Notes under the pieces: generated by a model
Databases searched by the model: none
What the model saw: the letters and a program-made list of their open reading frames with translations, nothing else
Told to the model about the DNA's origin: nothing
Part shown: positions 16,354-25,063 of the stretch, piece after piece
How the letters are laid out: each line of letters begins with the position of its first letter
Position numbering within the stretch: position 1 is the stretch's first letter
Position numbers and translations under genes: made by a program
DNA from: Nocardia paucivorans NBRC 100373
Lineage (GTDB): Bacteria; Actinomycetota; Actinomycetes; Mycobacteriales; Mycobacteriaceae
Assembly: GCF_000308675.1 (NCBI RefSeq)
Contig: NZ_BAGE01000053.1
Location: 124,001-188,000, forward strand
Reading direction: 5' to 3'
Length of the DNA: 64,000 nucleotides

Positions 16354-17678
16354 CGATCTACCACCACATCACCGAGCTGATCGGCAATACTCCCCTCCTC
16401 CGCCTGGATCCCGGCGTCCACGGTCTCGCCGGGGTCGAGCTGTACGCCAAGCTCGAATCACACAACCCCTTCGGATCGGTCAAGGACCGTATCGCCTGGG
16501 GGATGTTGCGCGACGAACTGGACACCGTGATCGAAAACGACCAGACGCTGATCGAGGCCTCCAGCGGCAATACCGCCAAGGCACTGCGGATCCTCGGCGC
16601 CGTGCACGGCATCGGACTGCGAGCGGTGACCAATCGGATCAAGGTGGCCGAGGTGCGGGATCTGTTGCGACTACTCGGCACGGACATCGTGGAGCTGCCG
16701 GGATTGTCCGAATGTCCCGATCCCACCACACCCAACGACGTCTACTCGGCGATCGACGCGACCATGGCAGCGGAGCCGGGGCGGTTCCGCCATCTGTCGC
16801 AGTACACCAACGAGAAGAATGTGCAGACCCACTACGAGGGCACCGGTCGGGAGATCCACGAGGATCTCACCGCCGCGGGGGTGAATCGGGTGGATTATCT
16901 GTTCGCCGGTCTCGGTACCACCGGCTCGAGTCGCGGTACGGGCACCTATCTGCGTAAACATCACCCCGAACTGCGGACGGTCGCGGTGGTGTCCGAGCGC
17001 ACCGATTTCATCCCGGGGATCCGTTCGGAACGGGAGATGTGGGATGTGGGTCTGTTCCAACCGGAGTTCTACGACGAGATCGTCACCGTGGAATCGGGCC
17101 GCGCGGTCGACGCAACCATGGAACTCGTCACCGGGTACGGCGTACTCGCCGGCCCCACCAGTGGGGCCGCCTATGCCGCTGCGGTGCGGACCCTCGCAAC
17201 CGCCCGCGAGACCGTGGCCACCGAGGAGCCGATCGTGGGGGTTGTCATCGTCTGCGACCGGCTCGAGCCCTATTTGTCGTACATCAAACAGCGCCGACCG
17301 GAACTGTTCGGCCGCAACTCTCGCCGCTACACGCCATCTCCGCAGGAGGTGGCCGCCGTCCCCGGCCTGTCCCCCGCCGAACTGGCAGAGCTCGACCACG
17401 CCGAGCGGGTGATGATCGTGGATACCCGCGGCGCCATGGCCTATCGCATAGCGCACATCCCCGGTGCCCTGAACATCCCCGACGACCGGCTCGACGAACT
17501 ACTCGTCCACGGCACTCCCTTCTCGCGGGAATACCCGGTGGTATTCGTCTGCCCCACCGGTGAGCTGTCTCGGCGGTTCGCCGCGACGGTACGGCATACC
17601 GGGCACACCGCATACAGTCTCGACGGTGGAATCGCGGCGTGGCGGGCGGCAGGACTGGCCATGGAACGCGGACGCTGA
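16350..17678 (+). CDS. Cysteine synthase-like PLP enzyme fused to a rhodanese domain
   Basis: This encodes 442 residues from GTG 16350, overlapping the preceding TGA. Residues 1 to about 315 are a beta-substituting PLP enzyme of the CysK/CBS/SbnA type: ELIGNTPLLRL, NPFGSVKDR with Lys 45 for the cofactor, SSGNTAKAL at 71-79, and GLGTTGSSRGTGTYL, the glycine loop for phosphate. Residues about 350-440 are a rhodanese domain: VMIVDTRGAMAYRIAHIPGALNIP and VFVCPTGELSRR with the active-site Cys 401. Such a fusion could move a sulfane sulfur onto a beta-activated amino acid acceptor. It ends the four-gene operon and converges on the PAP2 gene 95 bases away. The reaction is inferred from domains only. 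Confidence 0.85.
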   Translation: MTIYHHITELIGNTPLLRLDPGVHGLAGVELYAKLESHNPFGSVKDRIAWGMLRDELDTVIENDQTLIEASSGNTAKALRILGAVHGIGLRAVTNRIKVAEVRDLLRLLGTDIVELPGLSECPDPTTPNDVYSAIDATMAAEPGRFRHLSQYTNEKNVQTHYEGTGREIHEDLTAAGVNRVDYLFAGLGTTGSSRGTGTYLRKHHPELRTVAVVSERTDFIPGIRSEREMWDVGLFQPEFYDEIVTVESGRAVDATMELVTGYGVLAGPTSGAAYAAAVRTLATARETVATEEPIVGVVIVCDRLEPYLSYIKQRRPELFGRNSRRYTPSPQEVAAVPGLSPAELAELDHAERVMIVDTRGAMAYRIAHIPGALNIPDDRLDELLVHGTPFSREYPVVFVCPTGELSRRFAATVRHTGHTAYSLDGGIAAWRAAGLAMERGR

Positions 17679-17773
17679 AGTTCGCTCGGCGAGGCCCGTG
17701 CCGTCGCAACCGGTCGATCCTGCGGCGAACCCGTATACGGGCCCGGACACTGAGCAATCCACGCCGAGACTGC

Positions 17774-18463
17774 TCAGCATGTGCGGCGCGGGTCCGAATC
17801 CGTCTTCCCCGCCGAATCGTCCCCACGTGTCGATTGCCGTGCCGCCGCGGAGGACACGGTTGTGGCGAAACGCCGATACACGGCCACGCCGAGTACTACC
17901 CACAGGACGCCCACCGTCCATCCGGCCAGCACATCGGTCGGCCAGTGCACGCCCAGATAGACCCGGGACAGACCCACCAGTCCGACGAAAACCACCGCGC
18001 CCGCCACCACCGTCACGACGATCGAACGCCGGCGCACCCGCCATGCCACCAGGGTGGCGAGGATCCCCACCACCGCCGCGGAGCCGAGGCTGTGGCCGGA
18101 CGGATACGCCGGATCCGCGACGGAGACCAATTGTCCTTCTACGGGTGGGCGCTCACGCCCGACGAGATACTTGAGCACGCGCACCGAGATCGCCGCCCCC
18201 AGTCCGACGCCCGCGATCAGGGCGAATTCCGCCCACTGTGCGCGCCGGGCAAACCAGCCGCAGGAAAGAAGCGCGAGCGTCCACATGGCGGCCCCGCCAC
18301 CGAGGTGGGTGACGACCGTGGCGGCCTCGGTGAGACCGGCACCATGCCAGGACGCCACCCGATCCAGCAGCGGCACGTCCAGATCGTTGCGCGCATCACC
18401 GCCGACCACGTAGCCGGTCAACAGCACCACCACCGCGATCAGCGCGAGCGCGAACGTGAGCAT
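17774..18463 (-). CDS. PAP2-family membrane phosphatase
   Basis: This encodes 229 residues from ATG 18463. Five or so hydrophobic segments and the three phosphatase motifs are visible: KYLVGRERPP, PSGHS, and SRVYLGVHWPTD. These are the hallmarks of type 2 phosphatidic acid phosphatases, which dephosphorylate lipid phosphates or isoprenyl diphosphates at the membrane outer face. Residues after about 200 form a charged tail (RQSTRGDDSAGKTDSDPRRTC). The neighbours do not suggest a particular lipid. It is divergent from the TetR gene at 18672. Confidence 0.88.
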   Translation of the reverse strand: MLTFALALIAVVVLLTGYVVGGDARNDLDVPLLDRVASWHGAGLTEAATVVTHLGGGAAMWTLALLSCGWFARRAQWAEFALIAGVGLGAAISVRVLKYLVGRERPPVEGQLVSVADPAYPSGHSLGSAAVVGILATLVAWRVRRRSIVVTVVAGAVVFVGLVGLSRVYLGVHWPTDVLAGWTVGVLWVVLGVAVYRRFATTVSSAAARQSTRGDDSAGKTDSDPRRTC

Positions 18464-18671
18464 TCCGCCAGCCTAGCCACTCGGCGTGGCCGCAGGCGGG
18501 TGCTACAGGCCGCCTGCCAGACCCTGGTTTCCCTGCCGGTTTCTCGTTCCGGATCCGCGAACCGGCCGGACCGATGAGTGACCGCCGGATTCCGGCGGGC
18601 GGCGGCCCGAGGCCCGGAGACGGCACCCTCCACGAGGGGTGAGTCGGGCACGACGGCACTACTGTGTACGG

Positions 18672-19298
18672 GTGCATTCAGATCAGCGATCGGACGAGGC
18701 CGGACCCCGGATATGGGGTGGAACCACGCTTTCGGAGCGCAAGCAGGCGCGTCGGGCAGCGCTGCTGGAGGCCGCGCTGGACCTGATCGGCGATGCCGGT
18801 GCGAGCGGGGTGACCATGCGTGCGGTATGTCGACGGGCCAATCTCACCGACCGTTATTTCTACGAGAGCTTCGGCAGCCGCGACGAACTGCTGGACGTGT
18901 TGTACCGGCAGGTGGCCGAGGAATTCCTGGAACCGATGACGGCCTTCGCGGTGGCCGACGACCCTTCGCGAGATCGGGCGCTGTCGGAGATCCTGGTGGA
19001 CAAGGTGCTCGAGGATCCCCGCAAGTCGCGCCTGTTCCTGGTGGAACCGTATTCGAGTACCGGACTCGGGCAGACCACGATCGCGGTGATGCCGGCGTTC
19101 ACCCGGCTGATCCAGGATCATCTGTTCACCGAGATCGACGATCCGGTGCGACGTCGACTCGCCGCGGTCACCATGGCCAGTGGTAATGCGGGGATGTTCT
19201 CGGCCTGGCTCAACGGTTCCCTGCGCGCCACCCGGGAACAGATCATCGATCACCTGGTCGCCATGCTCACCGCCTATCGAAGCCTGTATCGGGACTGA
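18672..19298 (+). CDS. TetR-family transcriptional regulator
   Basis: This encodes 208 residues from GTG 18672; GTG 18639 is an alternative giving 11 more residues. The N-terminal helix-turn-helix is clear (RAALLEAALDLIGDAGASGVTMRAVCRRANLTDRYFYESFGSRDELLDVLY), and the remainder is the helical ligand domain (EFLEPMTAFAV... SAWLNGSLRATREQIIDHLVAML). The ligand and targets are not evident. It is divergent from the PAP2 phosphatase gene with about 210 bases between them, so that gene is a candidate target. Confidence 0.85.
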   Translation: MHSDQRSDEAGPRIWGGTTLSERKQARRAALLEAALDLIGDAGASGVTMRAVCRRANLTDRYFYESFGSRDELLDVLYRQVAEEFLEPMTAFAVADDPSRDRALSEILVDKVLEDPRKSRLFLVEPYSSTGLGQTTIAVMPAFTRLIQDHLFTEIDDPVRRRLAAVTMASGNAGMFSAWLNGSLRATREQIIDHLVAMLTAYRSLYRD

Positions 19299-19430
19299 AC
19301 CGGACCGGCGGCGATTCGCACTCCGCGGTCGATGCCGGACCGGTGGTTTCCCACCCGGTACAAGTCCGTTCCCTCGATGACGGACGCGGTCGGGGCTAGA
19401 GTGGCCATAGCGTCGGCGCGAGGAGCGGGT

Positions 19431-19829
19431 GTGGTGTCCATCGGGAAATTGGTGTCGTTCGACGGATCGCGGGGATTCGGATTCATTCGCCCCGAGGACG
19501 GCGGTCCCGACGTCTTCGTCCATGTCAACGATATCGGCCTCGACGAGGACGAACTGAGACAAGGGCGGATGTTCGAATTCGAGGTCACCGAAGGTGACCG
19601 GGGACCGAAGGCGATCAATCTCAGTGCGGTGAGCGGTCCGCACACCGGTACCGGAGGCCGAGCGCGGAGCCGAGACCGCGGTGAGGGTCGACTCACGGCG
19701 GCCGAGCACACCCGGTTGGTGACCGAACTGCTGCTGGAGGCCTCACCCGCGCTCACGGCGGGTGAGATCGTCACCATCCGGGAGCGCCTCACCGAATTCG
19801 CCGACGCCCAGGGCTGGATCGAACGCTGA
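19431..19829 (+). CDS. Cold-shock-domain protein with C-terminal extension
   Basis: This encodes 132 residues from GTG 19431 (GTG 19434 is equally possible), with AGGAG six bases upstream and a TAGAGT -10-like box at 19397-19402. The first 65 residues are a cold-shock domain: GKLVSFDGSRGFGFIRPEDGGPDVFVHVNDI carries RNP1 (GFGFI) and RNP2 (VFVHV). An Arg-rich linker leads to a helical tail (RLVTELLLEASPALTAGEIVTIRERLTEFADAQGW) seen in many actinobacterial CspB-like proteins. It binds single-stranded nucleic acid and probably acts in RNA metabolism. It precedes the DNA ligase gene by 123 bases. Confidence 0.88.
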   Translation: MVSIGKLVSFDGSRGFGFIRPEDGGPDVFVHVNDIGLDEDELRQGRMFEFEVTEGDRGPKAINLSAVSGPHTGTGGRARSRDRGEGRLTAAEHTRLVTELLLEASPALTAGEIVTIRERLTEFADAQGWIER

Positions 19830-19952
19830 GCCGGCGCCTCGGTCGGTTCGGCGCGCCTCGAGTGTCGACGGGTACACATACGATCCCGGCACCGATGAAT
19901 CGGCGACGGCGACGACGTCGTTATCGGTGAGAACCCGACCGAGGAGGATCGT

Positions 19953-21038
19953 GTGGACCTACCGGTAATGCCGCCCGTGCGTCCGATGCTGGCGAAATCC
20001 GTGTCGTCGATTCCCCGGGGCCCCGGCCTCGGTTATGAACCCAAATGGGACGGATTCCGCTGCGTGGTGTTCCGCGACGGTGACGAGGTGGAGCTCGGCT
20101 CCCGTAACGACCGTCCACTGACCCGGTATTTCCCCGAGGTCGCCGCCCTGGTGCGGCAGGCGTTACCGCAGCGATGTGTGGTCGACGGCGAGATCGTCGT
20201 CGTCACCGATACCGGACTGGATTTCGACGCCCTCCAACTGCGCCTGCATCCGGCGGCCTCCCGGGTGCGGAAACTGGCCGTCGAGACACCGGCGAGTTTT
20301 GTCGCGTTCGATCTACTCGCCCTGGACGATCGAGATCTCACCGGCCTCCCGTTCCTCGAACGCCGACGGCTGTTGGAATCCATCCTGGATACCGCATTCG
20401 CCCGCATCCACCTCACCCCGCTCACCCGAGATCCCGATATCGCTCAGGACTGGTTCACCCGATTCGAGGGCGCCGGATTCGACGGGGTGGTGGTGAAGGC
20501 CACCGATCTACCGTACGAGCAGGACCGACGGGTGATGCTCAAGGTCAAACACGAACGCACCGCCGACTGTGTGGTCGCCGGTTTCCGGTGGCACAAGGAC
20601 GGCAAGGGGGTGGGGTCACTGCTGCTGGGCCTCTACGACGAGACGGGCAACCTGCACCACGTAGGGGTGGCCAGTAGTTTCACTGCCGCGCGGCGCGCGG
20701 AGCTGGTGGCGGAGTTGGCTCCGTATCGGGAGAACGCCCTGGACGGCCATCCCTGGCGGGATTGGGCGGATGCGGCCGCGCAGGCGCGGGCCGAGGCGAA
20801 GATGCCGGGTGGGATCAGCCGCTGGAGCGGTGGTAAGGATCTGTCCTGGGAGGCACTGCGCCCGGAGCTGGTGGCCGAGGTGCGCTACGAGCATCTGCAG
20901 TCGGGGCGGTTGCGCCACGGTGGCCGGCTGGTTCGATTTCGGACCGACCGCATCCCATCATCCTGTACCTATGCCCAGCTCGAGGAGGTCGCACCGGTCG
21001 AACTGGCCGAGTTCTTCGGCATCGAGGTGGCACAGTGA
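19953..21038 (+). CDS. ligC: ATP-dependent DNA ligase, LigC type
   Basis: This encodes 361 residues from GTG 19953, with GAGGAGG at 19941-19947. The adenylated lysine is in EPKWDGFR (Lys 31, motif I), followed by SRNDRPLTRY, VVDGEIVV (motif III), SFVAFDLLAL, FDGVVVKATDLPY (motif IV), and VMLKVKHERTADCVV (motif V). The C-terminal part is an OB-fold (VAGFRWHKDGKGVGSLLLGLYD). The length and ending match mycobacterial LigC, a minor ligase that seals nicks in non-homologous end joining and gap repair. It overlaps by four bases the gene for a LigD-type polymerase, so the two act as a repair pair. No Ku gene lies in this window. Confidence 0.85.
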   Translation: MDLPVMPPVRPMLAKSVSSIPRGPGLGYEPKWDGFRCVVFRDGDEVELGSRNDRPLTRYFPEVAALVRQALPQRCVVDGEIVVVTDTGLDFDALQLRLHPAASRVRKLAVETPASFVAFDLLALDDRDLTGLPFLERRRLLESILDTAFARIHLTPLTRDPDIAQDWFTRFEGAGFDGVVVKATDLPYEQDRRVMLKVKHERTADCVVAGFRWHKDGKGVGSLLLGLYDETGNLHHVGVASSFTAARRAELVAELAPYRENALDGHPWRDWADAAAQARAEAKMPGGISRWSGGKDLSWEALRPELVAEVRYEHLQSGRLRHGGRLVRFRTDRIPSSCTYAQLEEVAPVELAEFFGIEVAQ

Positions 21039-22045
21039 GCGAATCGATCGAGATCGAGGTCTGCGGCCGCTCGCTGACCATCGGCAATCCGTCGAAGGTG
21101 TATTTTCCCCGCCGCGGCGAAACCAAATTGGACCTGGTGCGCTATTACCAGGCCGTGGCGAAGCCGCTGATGCGGGCTCTCCGCGACCGGCCGTTGATGC
21201 TGGAGCGCTATCCCGACGGTGTGTCCGGGAAATCGTGGTTCCAGAAACGGGTACCCGAATCGGCACCGGATTGGCTGCACACCGTAGCGGTCTCCACCCC
21301 CAACGGCACCACGGGTGAGGCGCTGGTGGCTCATGATCTCGCCCATATCCTGTGGGCTGTGAACCAGGGCTGCCTCGGTTTCCACGTCTGGCCCAATCGG
21401 GTCCCGGATATGCGTATCGCCGACGAACTGCGCATCGATCTGGATCCCGCCCCGGGAGTCGGTTTCGACGAACTGCGCACGGCCGCGATGCGTACCCGGG
21501 ATCTGTGTGCCGAACTCGGCATCACCACCTGGGTGAAAACCTCCGGATCACGTGGTCTGCACATCTTCGCCACAGTGGAACCGCGCTGGGACGGCTATCG
21601 GGTCCGCGCTGCGGCGGTGGCGCTGGCCCGCGAACTGGAACGCCGCTATCCGGATGAGATCACCGCTCGGTGGTGGAAAGAGGAACGAGGGCGGCGGGTT
21701 TTCGTCGATTACAACCAGAATGCCCCGCACAAAACCGTGTTCGGCGCATGGTGCGTACGACCCCGGGTGGGCGCCCAGGTGTCGACGCCGATCGACTGGA
21801 CGGACCTGGCCGCCGTGGTTCCCGAGGACTTCACCCTCGCCACCGTGCCGACATGGCTCGCCGAACACGGCGATCCCTGGGCGAACCGATCACCGCAGTC
21901 CATCGAACCGTTGCTGGAGATGTCCGAGCGCGATATGGCGGCCGGGCTCATGGACGCACCGTGGCCGCCGCAGTATCCGAAGATGCCGAACGAGCCACCA
22001 CGGGTCCGGCCCAGTCGGGCCCGGCGAGGGGCGGAAACAGGGTAG
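21035..22045 (+). CDS. LigD-type primase-polymerase (PolDom/Prim-PolC-like)
   Basis: This encodes 336 residues from GTG 21035, coupled to the ligase stop. It is a stand-alone polymerase domain of the archaeo-eukaryotic primase superfamily. SKVYFPRRGETKLDLVRYYQ and ERYPDGVSGKSWFQKRVP lead to the catalytic DELRIDLDPAPGVGF (two Asp), followed by KTSGSRGLHIFA and VFVDYNQNAPHKTVFGAWCVRP. These enzymes fill gaps with ribonucleotides during end joining. The nuclease and ligase domains found in LigD are absent, the ligase function being supplied by the preceding gene. Mycobacterial homologues occur in the same ligC-linked order. Confidence 0.87.
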   Translation: MSESIEIEVCGRSLTIGNPSKVYFPRRGETKLDLVRYYQAVAKPLMRALRDRPLMLERYPDGVSGKSWFQKRVPESAPDWLHTVAVSTPNGTTGEALVAHDLAHILWAVNQGCLGFHVWPNRVPDMRIADELRIDLDPAPGVGFDELRTAAMRTRDLCAELGITTWVKTSGSRGLHIFATVEPRWDGYRVRAAAVALARELERRYPDEITARWWKEERGRRVFVDYNQNAPHKTVFGAWCVRPRVGAQVSTPIDWTDLAAVVPEDFTLATVPTWLAEHGDPWANRSPQSIEPLLEMSERDMAAGLMDAPWPPQYPKMPNEPPRVRPSRARRGAETG

Positions 22046-22051
22046 CGCCGA

Positions 22052-22888
22052 TTATCTGCTGGTCCACAATGTCCAGATACCGCCACTGTCCGTTTTCTCG
22101 CACACCAGGGCGCGGCCGTCGGCGGTACGCGCGGTGACCGTGTTGCCATCGCAGTCGGTACCGGCCTCCGCGATCTCCTCGGCAACCCGATAGGGGCCGG
22201 CCCAGCGATAATCGGTACTCGACGACGAGTCGCTCAGACAGAGCAGGGTCGTCCCGCTGTCGGTGGTGCCGATGAGCCCCGCCCGCGCGCACGTGGCTCC
22301 GGATTCCGCGATGGCGGGCTGCTCCGGCCCGGTCGTGGTGGTGGCGGGCGGTGCGACGGGAATGGTCACGGTGGGGGCCGGCGGCTCGGTGCTCGAAGAC
22401 GCCGACGGCTCGTACACGATGGTCTCGGTTCGCTGCGCGAGATGGTTCCCGGCTCGCGACACCATCTCCGCGACCGGATTACCGGGTAGGACGATAATCG
22501 CGATCACCGCCGCGACCTCGGCCACACCGAGTAACACCGCCGTGGTGGCCATGAGCTTGCCCCGGGGATGACCGAAAGCGAGCAGACCGAAGACAACGGC
22601 CACGGGGAACATCAGTAGTAGCGCCGCGGCCAGGGCGACGATCGCGTAGGGGTTGGCCACAGGATACCGCTCCCGCTCCCCGTCGTACCGGTCCCCGTCG
22701 TCGGTCTCGTCGAGCCACTCGACGGACTCCGCGTGGACATCGTCCTCGTAGGCGGAATCCTCGTAGTAGGCCACCTCATCGGTTACCGGTTCTCGGGCGG
22801 CCCGGCGGCCGACGGCGGCCCGAGGTGGCCGTTCACCCGGTTCGAGTTCCGGCCAGCGCTCACGTGCCCAGCGCTGTCTTGCTGCCAT
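22052..22888 (-). CDS. Membrane protein with DUF4190-like helices and an extracytoplasmic Ser/Thr/Pro linker
   Basis: This encodes 278 residues from ATG 22888, chosen because GAAGGGA lies upstream at the right distance. Residues 1-75 are charged and acidic. Two membrane helices follow (about 80-103 and 112-135), with GHPRGKLMATTAVLLGVAEV between and across them, as in DUF4190-type proteins. After a Thr/Pro-rich linker, a C-terminal domain containing four Cys (ATCARAG... LLCLSD... GTDCDG... LVCEKT) ends ..SGGIWTLWTSR and probably lies outside with disulfides. Function unknown. Confidence 0.72.
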   Translation of the reverse strand: MAARQRWARERWPELEPGERPPRAAVGRRAAREPVTDEVAYYEDSAYEDDVHAESVEWLDETDDGDRYDGERERYPVANPYAIVALAAALLLMFPVAVVFGLLAFGHPRGKLMATTAVLLGVAEVAAVIAIIVLPGNPVAEMVSRAGNHLAQRTETIVYEPSASSSTEPPAPTVTIPVAPPATTTTGPEQPAIAESGATCARAGLIGTTDSGTTLLCLSDSSSSTDYRWAGPYRVAEEIAEAGTDCDGNTVTARTADGRALVCEKTDSGGIWTLWTSR

Positions 22889-23065
22889 TCGAGGTCCCTT
22901 CACCATCCGTCGAGGGGCCTCGAAAACACCCGGGCCCGCTCGACACCGAGAAGGATAGAGCCGATCGAACCGGCGGTGCCGGCGAACCCGGCCGCCGTTT
23001 CTGAGACATGCGCAACACGGCACATACGGTCGGCGCGAACCGGAAAACCGGAAATCGGCGGCAGG

Positions 23066-23767
23066 TCAACCGGTTTCGGATCGATCCGCGCCGGTCTTCG
23101 GCAACGACTCGGTGACCAGGGTCATCAGCATGTCCACCAGCAGGACGTGCACCTGGTCCCGAGTCAGGGTGCCGCGGGTGATCCATTCGCGGCCGGCGGC
23201 CTTCACCAGTCCCCCGTAGGCGCGGGCCAGGGCCCGCATCGATGCCCACTGCTGCGGGTCCGCCGCCTCGGGCGACAGGCCGATCATCAGTAGCAATCGA
23301 TCGGCGGCGGCATCGTCGGCCTGGTCGAGGATCTGCTGTACCTCCGGGTCGTCGCCGACACCTTCGTGGCTGGTCACCTTCACCCAGGTGCTGCCGTGTT
23401 GGGAAATGGTGTCCAACAGCCACCGCACACCCGCCTCCACCCGCTCCCGGGGAGAGCCGGTGGGGATCGGCACCTCTTCGAGGCGGGGCAGGGTCACCAT
23501 CCGGCGCACCACCGCGAGGTACAGATCGCGTTTGTTGCCGAAGTAATGGTTGATCAGCCCACGGGCCACCCCTGCCCGCCGACCCAGTTCGGCCGTGGAC
23601 ACGGCCGCGTACGGTCGTTCCCCGAACATCTGGATCGCCTGGGCGAGAATTTCGGCGCGGCGGGCGTCGGGTTCGAGCCGACGCCGGCGCGTCACAGCGC
23701 CCGAATGCCCACCGGCCGCGGAACCGGTGGGCGTGGGCTCGGAATCGGTGTCAGAGCGAGCGGGCAA
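23066..23767 (-). CDS. TetR-family regulator of the acyl-CoA dehydrogenase operon
   Basis: This encodes 233 residues from TTG 23767. This rare start is supported by AAGGA five bases upstream and by its overlap with the end of the acyl-CoA dehydrogenase gene, which implies translational coupling. GTG 23695 is the alternative. The helix-turn-helix is RRAEILAQAIQMFGERPYAAVSTAELGRRAGVARGLINHYFGNKRDLYLAVV. The ligand domain is typical of fatty-acid or steroid-responsive TetR proteins but not diagnostic. Being the second gene of the operon, it probably represses its own promoter; a palindrome sits at 24973-24987. Confidence 0.82.
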   Translation of the reverse strand: MPARSDTDSEPTPTGSAAGGHSGAVTRRRRLEPDARRAEILAQAIQMFGERPYAAVSTAELGRRAGVARGLINHYFGNKRDLYLAVVRRMVTLPRLEEVPIPTGSPRERVEAGVRWLLDTISQHGSTWVKVTSHEGVGDDPEVQQILDQADDAAADRLLLMIGLSPEAADPQQWASMRALARAYGGLVKAAGREWITRGTLTRDQVHVLLVDMLMTLVTESLPKTGADRSETG

Positions 23768-24896
23768 TGAGATCCTTCATCACCTCGTTGCTGCCCGCGA
23801 GGATGCGCAGTACGCGGGCGCCGGTGTAGAGCTGGGAAATCGGGTACTCCGTCATATAGCCGTATCCGCCGAACAGTTGCAAACAGCGATCGACAACGAT
23901 ACCCAGTTGATCGGTCAACCAGTACTTTGCCATTGCAGCAGTGGGAATATCGAGTTCGCCACGCAGGTGCCGGGTGATGCAATCGTCCAGGAAGGTACGG
24001 CTCACCTTGGCGATCGTGGCGCATTCGGCGAGTTCGAACTTGGTGTTCTGCATCGCGAACAGCGGCCGACCGAAGGCCTCGCGTCCCTTGGTGTACTCGA
24101 TGGTCAACTCCACCGCGCGCTCGGCCATTGCCACCGCCATGATCGCGGTGACCAGACGTTCCTGGGCCAGCATCTGCATCATCTGGTAGAAACCCTGGCC
24201 TTCGGCGCCGCCGAGGAGATTCGCCGCGGGGACCCGCAGGCCGTCGAAGAACAGTTCCGCCGTGTCCTGTCCCTTACCGCCGATCTTGGACAGGATGCGC
24301 CCGCGGGTGAAGCCGGGGGTGTCGTCGCTCACCTCGGCGAACAGCAGCGAAACACCGGCCGCGCCCTTCTCCGGGTCAGTTTTGGCGGCGATGACGATTC
24401 CATCGCAGAGCCAACCGTTGGAGATGAAGATCTTCGAACCGGTGATCACGTACTCGTCACCCTCGCGGACGGCGCGGGTCTTGATGTTCTGCAGGTCCGA
24501 GCCGGTCCCGGGTTCGGTCATACCGATGGACAGCACCATCTCGCCACTGGCCACCTTGGGCAGCACCCGCTGTTTGAGCTCGTCGGATCCGAACTCGACG
24601 AGATAGGGGGCGATGATCGAGTTGTGCACCGGGATACCCAGGGCACTGTCGCCCGCGCGAACCTGTTCCTCGATGATCGCGGCCTCGTGGGCGAAGGTGC
24701 CGCCGCCCCCGCCGAACTCCTCCGGAACCGCAGGGCACAGCAGACCGAGCTCACCCGCCCGGCGGTACAGATCACGGTCGGGGTGGCCCTGCTCGACGAA
24801 CTTCTCCTCGTGCGGGACGACTTCCTTGTCGAAGAATCCCCGGGCCAGTTCTCGTACCGCTTCGACCTCGTCGTCACTCCATGCGGGGCGTGCCAT
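23751..24896 (-). CDS. Acyl-CoA dehydrogenase
   Basis: This encodes 381 residues from ATG 24896, with AGAGGA six bases upstream. It is a complete FAD-dependent acyl-CoA dehydrogenase of usual length: LAVPEEFGGGGG-type N-terminal block, FAD/substrate signature SIGMTEPGTGSDLQNIKTRA, RERLVTAIMAVAMAERAVELTIEYTKGREAFGRPL, and the C-terminal LFGGYGYMTEYPISQLYTGARVLRILAGSNEVMKDLIARSL. It introduces the first double bond in beta-oxidation of an acyl-CoA whose chain cannot be specified. It is followed by its TetR-type regulator, and a divergent SDR gene lies 214 bases upstream. Confidence 0.9.
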   Translation of the reverse strand: MARPAWSDDEVEAVRELARGFFDKEVVPHEEKFVEQGHPDRDLYRRAGELGLLCPAVPEEFGGGGGTFAHEAAIIEEQVRAGDSALGIPVHNSIIAPYLVEFGSDELKQRVLPKVASGEMVLSIGMTEPGTGSDLQNIKTRAVREGDEYVITGSKIFISNGWLCDGIVIAAKTDPEKGAAGVSLLFAEVSDDTPGFTRGRILSKIGGKGQDTAELFFDGLRVPAANLLGGAEGQGFYQMMQMLAQERLVTAIMAVAMAERAVELTIEYTKGREAFGRPLFAMQNTKFELAECATIAKVSRTFLDDCITRHLRGELDIPTAAMAKYWLTDQLGIVVDRCLQLFGGYGYMTEYPISQLYTGARVLRILAGSNEVMKDLIARSL

Positions 24897-24972
24897 ATCC
24901 GTCCTCTTGCTCTGTGTCCGGCTGCCCGGCGTCCCTGTGGCCGGGTTGTTCGGCATCGACTCTCCCCGACTA

Positions 24973-24987
24973 TTGGCGTTAAGTCAA
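24973..24987. promoter_or_regulatory. TetR-type operator candidate
   Basis: TTGGCGTTAAGTCAA is a 15-base imperfect palindrome centred 84 bases upstream of the acyl-CoA dehydrogenase start, and reads TTGACT on the minus strand as a good -35 box. It is a reasonable operator for the TetR protein of this operon. Confidence 0.35.
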
Positions 24988-25063
24988 CAAGCTGGGTGAG
25001 GTCCTGGGGCGCCGGATCGCGGCGGTGGGCCCGAGCGCGGGACCGCGCTGTCGGGTTTGACAG

